From NCBI GenBank assembly GCA_004555175.1, contig SFJE01000048.1:1-10198 (forward strand): a DNA stretch of 10,198 nucleotides. Direction: 5' to 3'. The stretch comes from Lentisphaeraceae bacterium. GTDB taxonomy: Bacteria > Verrucomicrobiota > Kiritimatiellia > RFP12 > DVOR01. Positions 6,853 through 10,198 of this stretch are shown piece after piece. How positions within the stretch are numbered: the stretch's first letter is position 1; the number at the start of each line of letters is the position of its first letter. A program made the position numbers and the translations under genes. The notes below the pieces were generated by a model. It had not been told where the DNA came from. It made no database searches and worked only from the letters and a program-made list of their open reading frames with translations.

Positions 6853-7809
6853 TTATCGCCCGCACCGCACAGCCCGTTCGCCATCTAAGCGCAACGGCGG
6901 GACGGCGGCGCTACAAGCCTCGGTAGCCAGGGGGCAGCGCGGGGCAAAGGCGCAGCCCGGGGGGAAGCGTCCGGCCGGCGGCACGGTGCCGGGAATATCC
7001 TGCAACCGCGGCTTATCGAGGCGCAGACTCGGCACGGCGGCAATCAGGCCGCGCGTGTAGGGGTGGCGGGGCGAGGCAATCACCTCGCGCACCGGCCCGC
7101 TCTCGACAATCCGCCCGGCATACATCACGTAAAGCCGCTCCATATAGTTCGCCACGATGCCCAGATTGTGCGTGATGAGCAGGAGGGCCATCTGCCGTTT
7201 GGCGGCCAGTTCCACCATCAGCCCCAGAATGAGCCGCTGCGTGGTCACATCCAGCGCGGTAGTCGGCTCGTCAGCAATCAGCAACTGCGGCTCGGCGGCC
7301 AAGGCCATCGCCAACATCACCCGCTGACACTGCCCGCCCGAGAGTTCGCACGGATAGGCCTCCGCCGCCCGCGCCGGGTCCGGCAGCCCCACATCGGCCA
7401 GCAAGTCCACAATCCGCGCATGCCGCTCACGCCGCGCCATCGGCGGCAAGGCCTCGGCCATCTGCGCGCCAATCGTCATCACGGGGTTCAAACTCGCCAT
7501 CGGGTCCTGAAAGACATAGGCAATCCCTCCGCGGCGCACCTTCGAGAGCGCCTGGGCATTCCCCACCAACTCCTGTCCGGCAAAGCGAATCGACCCCTGG
7601 CGCAACGCGCGGTCGGTCGGCGGCAGGGCCGTCACACTCAGGGCGGTAATCGACTTGCCGCACCCGCTCTCGCCCACCAACGCCACCCGCTCGCCCGAGC
7701 GCACCTGCAAGCTCACCTCCGGCACCGGCGTCACCTCGCCCCCCGGCGTGCGGAAGGTAATCGAGAGCCCCTCAATCGTCAACAACGCCTCGGCGTTCTG
7801 CTCGTCCAT
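6853..7809 (-). CDS. OppD/DppD-type peptide ABC transporter ATP-binding protein
   Basis: This is the ATPase subunit of a peptide/nickel-type ABC importer on the inner face of the membrane. In its 318 residues: Walker A GESGCGKS (46-53), Q-loop Q101 in YVFQDPMASLNP, signature LSGGQ (156-160), Walker B LLIADE (176-181) and H-loop H214. The C-terminal oligopeptide-transporter region has RHPYTRGLIAAVP (248-260) and cysteines C286, C292, C299 and C316 in the spacing C-x5-C-x6-C, which some OppD-type proteins use for an iron-sulfur cluster. The reading frame extends upstream to 8082, but the start at 7809 is preferred. It has AAGGAGG six bases upstream, and the upstream extension overlaps the antiporter gene and lacks ABC homology. 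It is odd that no partner ATPase, permease or binding-protein gene is adjacent. It ends 18 bp from the convergent membrane/TPR gene. Confidence 0.95.
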   Translation of the reverse strand: MDEQNAEALLTIEGLSITFRTPGGEVTPVPEVSLQVRSGERVALVGESGCGKSITALSVTALPPTDRALRQGSIRFAGQELVGNAQALSKVRRGGIAYVFQDPMASLNPVMTIGAQMAEALPPMARRERHARIVDLLADVGLPDPARAAEAYPCELSGGQCQRVMLAMALAAEPQLLIADEPTTALDVTTQRLILGLMVELAAKRQMALLLITHNLGIVANYMERLYVMYAGRIVESGPVREVIASPRHPYTRGLIAAVPSLRLDKPRLQDIPGTVPPAGRFPPGCAFAPRCPLATEACSAAVPPLRLDGERAVRCGR

Positions 7810-7815
7810 CGCCCG

Positions 7816-7822
7816 CCTCCTT
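7816..7822 (-). promoter_or_regulatory. Shine-Dalgarno that fixes the ABC gene start
   Basis: On the minus strand, TAAGGAGG combines the antiporter stop codon (7823-7821) with a full SD, six bases before the ATG at 7809. Ribosomes finishing the antiporter end directly on this site, so the two genes are probably translationally coupled. The strong SD contrasts with the SD-less starts of the other genes on both strands. Confidence 0.9.
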
Positions 7823-9194
7823 ACACCGAAAGGTCCAGATGGTTCAACTCCGCCAGGGAGTCGGCCTCCTTGATGGCGGCCGTTCCGCGCGGCTGCGTAT
7901 CGAAGGAGACCCCCGAGCGCTCGATGAGCAGGCGCACCAGGGTCGGCACCGGCAGCGTCGTCACCAGCGAGAGCACCACAATCGCGTTGAAGAAGGTCTC
8001 GTCCAAGAGCTTGAGCGAGAGCGCCACCGCTGCGGCCGCCAAGGTTGCCGAAAGCTGCGGCACGGTCATCAACCCCGCGCACAGCCCATGCCGGTTCCCG
8101 AAGCCCGACAGGCGCATCGCCAGCCAGCCACTAAAGACCTTACTCCCCACCAACCCCACAATCGTCGCCCCGGCAATCCCCAGGCTCCGCAACACATTCC
8201 CGCCCTCATTCATCCCAAAGAAGACTCCCAAATCCGCGTGGAAGCCCACGCTCAGGAAGAGGAAGGGAATGACCAGCCCAAAGCCAATCGCCTCCAACTT
8301 GCGGTGAATATCCTCGCCCGGCTTGCGGAAACCCGGCGAGCGCACCACCGCCATCCCCGCCACGAAGGCCCCCACAATCAGGTTCACCCCCAGCACCTCG
8401 CCGGCCAAGACGATCGAGAGCACCACCAGCAGGAAGAAGGTCACCTTCGTCTCGTCCCCCTCCGGCAACAGATGCTCCACCAGGCGCCACAACAGCGGCA
8501 CCACCGCCATCACCACCGCGATAAAGACGAAGATCAGCCCCACGAAGCACGGCGTAAACCACGCCCCCAGCCAGGTCCAATCAAAGCGCTCAAGAATCGA
8601 AATTCCCTGGATTGCCTCCGCTCCCAGCTGCTGCGCCTGCAACTGCACGCACACCGCCAGCAAAATCAGCGAGAGAATATCCGTAATCACCGTCGAAGAG
8701 AGCACCGCAATCCCGAAGCGCGAGCGCACCAACCCCATCTCCCGAATCACCGGAAAGACAATGCCAATCGAGTGCGACGCGAAGAGCGAAGCATACACCC
8801 ACGCGCTAATCGGCTTGCCCGGGTCAAAGAGCCAATAGACCCCAAACCCCGCCGCCGCCGGCAAGAGAAAGGTCAGCACCGACAGCGCCGCCACCGCCCG
8901 CTTCTCATTGACCAACATCCGCAAATCGGTCTCCGCCCCCGCCAGCGCCATCAGAAAGACCAATCCCAAGAAGCCAAAGGCATCCACCACGCTCCGCAGC
9001 GCGCGCGCATCCACCTCCGAAGGAATCACCTCCGCAATCCACCCCAGCAACCCCAACCCGTGCGGCCCAATCAAAATCCCCACCGCCATAATCGCCACCA
9101 CCGAAGGAATGTGCCACCGCCGCACCACCGCCGGAACCACCGCAATCAGCGCAATCAAAACCAAAAAGGCCACCAAATACGTAAACTGATTCAT
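7821..9194 (-). CDS. CPA2/Kef-type cation:proton antiporter
   Basis: This inner-membrane transporter exchanges Na+ or K+ for protons; the ion cannot be told from sequence. The 457 residues are mostly membrane segments, about 12-13, starting at residues 5-23. Early motifs include PSVVAIMAVGILIGPHGLG (30-48) and LGLVFLMALAGAETDLRML (76-94), both typical of Kef/CPA2 exchangers. The transport site is expected in SSTVITDILSLILLA (166-180), where the paired acidic or polar-acidic motif is T171-D172. GSKVFSGWLAMRL near 350-362 is also family-like. There is no C-terminal TrkA-N domain as in KefB/KefC, only a short hydrophilic tail (about 425-457). The ATG at 9194 is preferred because a -10 box lies 8 bases upstream. 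No SD is present. It is the first gene of a probable two-gene operon with the ABC ATPase. Confidence 0.93.
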   Translation of the reverse strand: MNQFTYLVAFLVLIALIAVVPAVVRRWHIPSVVAIMAVGILIGPHGLGLLGWIAEVIPSEVDARALRSVVDAFGFLGLVFLMALAGAETDLRMLVNEKRAVAALSVLTFLLPAAAGFGVYWLFDPGKPISAWVYASLFASHSIGIVFPVIREMGLVRSRFGIAVLSSTVITDILSLILLAVCVQLQAQQLGAEAIQGISILERFDWTWLGAWFTPCFVGLIFVFIAVVMAVVPLLWRLVEHLLPEGDETKVTFFLLVVLSIVLAGEVLGVNLIVGAFVAGMAVVRSPGFRKPGEDIHRKLEAIGFGLVIPFLFLSVGFHADLGVFFGMNEGGNVLRSLGIAGATIVGLVGSKVFSGWLAMRLSGFGNRHGLCAGLMTVPQLSATLAAAAVALSLKLLDETFFNAIVVLSLVTTLPVPTLVRLLIERSGVSFDTQPRGTAAIKEADSLAELNHLDLSV

Positions 9195-9202
9195 ACGCCG
9201 CC

Positions 9203-9208
9203 ATTATA
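9203..9208 (-). promoter_or_regulatory. -10 box immediately upstream of the antiporter ATG
   Basis: On the minus strand, TATAAT (9208-9203) is followed by eight bases and then the ATG (9194-9192). Transcription would start at or within a few bases of the A of the ATG, so the mRNA is probably leaderless. No strong -35 box is seen 16-18 bases upstream (CGGCAA is the best there). The layout matches that of dnaE. Confidence 0.7.
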
Positions 9209-9293
9209 CACCATTTTGCGCGACATTGCCGCCTTCGCCGCGCGAGGTGCGCGCGCCACGCTCGCGTAAAGTAAGCCGGGCCAAACAAGGCTG

Positions 9294-9374
9294 GGCCGGA
9301 TCATCTGGAGATTCCGGAGGCGGCCCGCCAATGGGGGGCAGGGGGCAAGGCCCCCCGCGTGAGCGCGCGACCGC
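9294..9374. repeat. Dispersed intergenic element, short copy
   Basis: This is the second copy of the element at 252-359. It has three 9-bp units (CCGGATCAT 9296, CTGGAGATT 9305, CCGGAGGCG 9314) instead of seven. The GCGGCCC, CCAATGGGGGG, G-run, GGCCCCCC and CGCGACCGC landmarks follow, with seven extra bases before the last. The G- and C-runs (9333-9356) can form a hairpin. It lies between the antiporter promoter and the methyltransferase promoter. Confidence 0.75.
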
Positions 9375-9425
9375 GAAGGCCAAGCGAAGCGAGGTACCCT
9401 GCCGCGGAGACAATTCACGATTTAC

Positions 9426-9458
9426 TTTACAACTGGGGCGGCGGGCTTGTGGTATACT
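9426..9458 (+). promoter_or_regulatory. Extended -10 promoter for the leader and methyltransferase gene
   Basis: TGG (9450-9452) plus TATACT (9453-9458) forms an extended -10 element, the same hexamer as at dnaE. TTTACA at 9426-9431 could be a -35 box, but the 21-base spacing is too long, so recognition may rest on the extended -10. The expected start near 9465 falls just before the first leader hairpin, giving a leader of about 194 bases. Confidence 0.65.
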
Positions 9459-9466
9459 GGGCCTCA

Positions 9467-9636
9467 CCTGCGGGGAGAGTCCGCAGGCTGTTTTGCGCTT
9501 TGCGCGAACAAGTTGCTTCAACTGAAACCTAGGAAATTTCAATCACCAAGCAACGCGTTCGGGCGAGGTGTGCCGCATCGGCACGCCTCTTTGACCGTGT
9601 TTGGTGATAGGCTTTCCTAGGGCCTTAGTTGAAGCA
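9467..9636 (+). ncRNA. Structured leader RNA upstream of the methyltransferase gene
   Basis: No known riboswitch or RNA family is recognised. Two local hairpins come first: CCTGCGG/CCGCAGG (9467-9487) and TTTGCGC/GCGCGAA (9492-9508). Then a 123-base hairpin is built from stacked helices. P1 pairs 9514-9525 with 9625-9636 (12 bp, one G-U). P2 pairs CCTAGGAAA (9528-9536) with TTTCCTAGG (9613-9621). P3 pairs 9542-9552 with 9598-9608 (11 bp, core ATCACCAA/TTGGTGAT). P4 pairs GAGGTGTGCC (9565-9574) with GGCACGCCTC (9580-9589). Small asymmetric internal loops separate the helices. A competing local fold pairs GTTGCTT (9512-9518) with AAGCAAC (9548-9554) and TGAAA with TTTCA inside it. The 3' strand of P1 overlaps the downstream terminator stem. 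All pairings were read directly from the sequence; a regulatory role is inferred. Confidence 0.75.
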
Positions 9637-9658
9637 CGCGAAAGGAGGCGTGCTTTTT
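9632..9658 (+). terminator. Terminator-like hairpin enclosing the methyltransferase SD
   Basis: AAGCACGC (9632-9639) pairs with GCGTGCTT (9648-9655) around an 8-base loop and leads into a T-run (9654-9658) that ends directly at the ATG (9659). The SD AAAGGAGG (9641-9648) fills the loop and first stem pair, with 10 bases from GGAGG to the ATG. When formed, the hairpin could both terminate transcription and hide the SD. Its left arm shares bases 9632-9636 with helix P1 of the leader, so the two cannot form together. Confidence 0.75.
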
Positions 9659-10198
9659 ATGGCAGGAAGTCGAGGCCTGAGTGAGGCCAAGCGGGCGAAG
9701 AAGGACGAGTTTTACACCCAGCTCGTTGATATTGAGAACGAGGTGCGGCACTACACGGCGCACTTTCGGGGCAAGACTGTCCTCTGCAACTGCGACGATC
9801 CGCGCATCAGCAACTTCTTTCACTACTTTGCCAGCAACTTCGAGCGCTTGGGCCTTCGGCGGCTCATCTCCATCTGCTACAAGAACCAAGAGCCGGACCT
9901 CTTCTCCATGAACCAGAGCGAACGGGCAATCTGGTTGGAATACTTTGGCGACCGTAATGGCAACCGCGTGCCCGACCCCGAGGAGATCGGGATTCGGGAA
10001 CTGAAGGGGGACGGCGACTTCCGCTCGGCCGAGTGCATCGAGCTCCTCAAGCAGGCCGACATTGTGGTCACCAACCCGCCCTTCTCCCTCTTCCGAGAAT
10101 ATGTGGCCCAACTCGTCGAGTACCAAAAGCAGTTTCTGATTATCGGGAATGTGAACGCCATCTCCTACAAGAACATCTTTGAACTGATTCAGGCCAAT
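9659..10198 (+). CDS. EcoRI-family adenine-specific DNA methyltransferase (5' part)
   Basis: The frame has 180 codons with no stop before the window ends, so the 3' part is missing; the family is usually about 300-340 residues. It transfers a methyl group from S-adenosylmethionine to adenine N6 in DNA. Recognition rests on the family block KKDEFYTQLVDIENEVRHY (14-32), CNCDDPRISNFF (43-54) and FERLGLRRLISICYK (61-75). The catalytic N6-adenine motif NPPF (139-142) sits in ADIVVTNPPFSLFREYV. The ATG at 9659 has a full SD (AAAGGAGG), but that SD lies inside a terminator-like hairpin following a long structured leader. No restriction endonuclease gene is visible, so it could be half of a restriction-modification system continuing to the right, or an orphan enzyme. 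The recognition sequence cannot be inferred. Confidence 0.93.
   Translation, partial: MAGSRGLSEAKRAKKDEFYTQLVDIENEVRHYTAHFRGKTVLCNCDDPRISNFFHYFASNFERLGLRRLISICYKNQEPDLFSMNQSERAIWLEYFGDRNGNRVPDPEEIGIRELKGDGDFRSAECIELLKQADIVVTNPPFSLFREYVAQLVEYQKQFLIIGNVNAISYKNIFELIQAN

Noticed and set aside
7810..8082. N-terminal 91-codon extension of the ABC ATPase frame
   Set aside because: It overlaps the antiporter gene, lacks ABC homology, and a full SD supports the start at 7809.
7839..9269. 476-residue plus-strand frame opposite the antiporter
   Set aside because: His/Arg/Gln-rich antisense of a hydrophobic membrane protein; such composition is a typical artefact.
9226..9525. 99-residue plus-strand frame across the dispersed repeat and leader
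   Set aside because: It spans a noncoding repeat, a promoter and leader hairpins, is low-complexity Arg/Gly/Pro-rich, and has no RBS.
9467..9658. Leader as a retron ncRNA, 6S RNA, RNase P or tmRNA
   Set aside because: No reverse transcriptase follows, no 6S-like central bubble with closing 5'-3' ends is seen, and the conserved cores of RNase P and tmRNA are absent.

Overview
The window is GC-rich with short intergenic gaps and looks like a bacterial chromosome rather than a plasmid or phage. It carries two tRNA genes, the replicative polymerase gene dnaE, and housekeeping membrane genes. Two features hint at the PVC group (Verrucomicrobiota/Kiritimatiellota-like): starts without Shine-Dalgarno (SD) sequences but with a -10 box almost touching the ATG, and a membrane protein joining a spermidine-synthase-like region to TPRs. 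This placement is an inference with low confidence; no rRNA or marker comparison is possible here.

Left region (1-860): about 590 bases without a convincing gene. It holds four 19-bp palindromes spaced exactly 22 bp apart (44-128), then a dispersed intergenic element containing a 9-bp minisatellite (252-359). A strong sigma70-type promoter (595-624) follows and reads into tRNA-Met(CAT) and tRNA-Asn(GTT), closed by an intrinsic terminator (821-853).

Centre (907-6834, plus strand): dnaE starts right after an extended -10 box with no SD, so it is probably leaderless. Fifteen bases after it comes a protein with about seven membrane segments, a degenerate spermidine-synthase-like region and TPRs. 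The two probably form an operon. Codon preference in dnaE changes abruptly near the end of the PHP-domain coding region.

Right-centre (9208-6853, minus strand): a CPA2/Kef-type cation:proton antiporter, again with a -10 box 8 bases before its ATG. It is translationally coupled to a lone OppD/DppD-type ABC ATPase, whose SD overlaps the antiporter stop codon. The ATPase converges on the membrane/TPR gene with only 18 bp between stop codons.

Right edge (9294-10198, plus strand): a second, shorter copy of the dispersed element. An extended -10 promoter follows, then an unusually structured leader of about 190 bases, then the first 180 codons of an EcoRI-family adenine-specific DNA methyltransferase that runs off the window. 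The leader can form a long four-helix hairpin, an intrinsic terminator that overlaps its basal helix and contains the SD, and a 12-bp duplex between one hairpin arm and the SD. These pairings exclude one another, as expected of a riboswitch-like or protein-sensing regulator. This leader is the best candidate here for an undescribed system.
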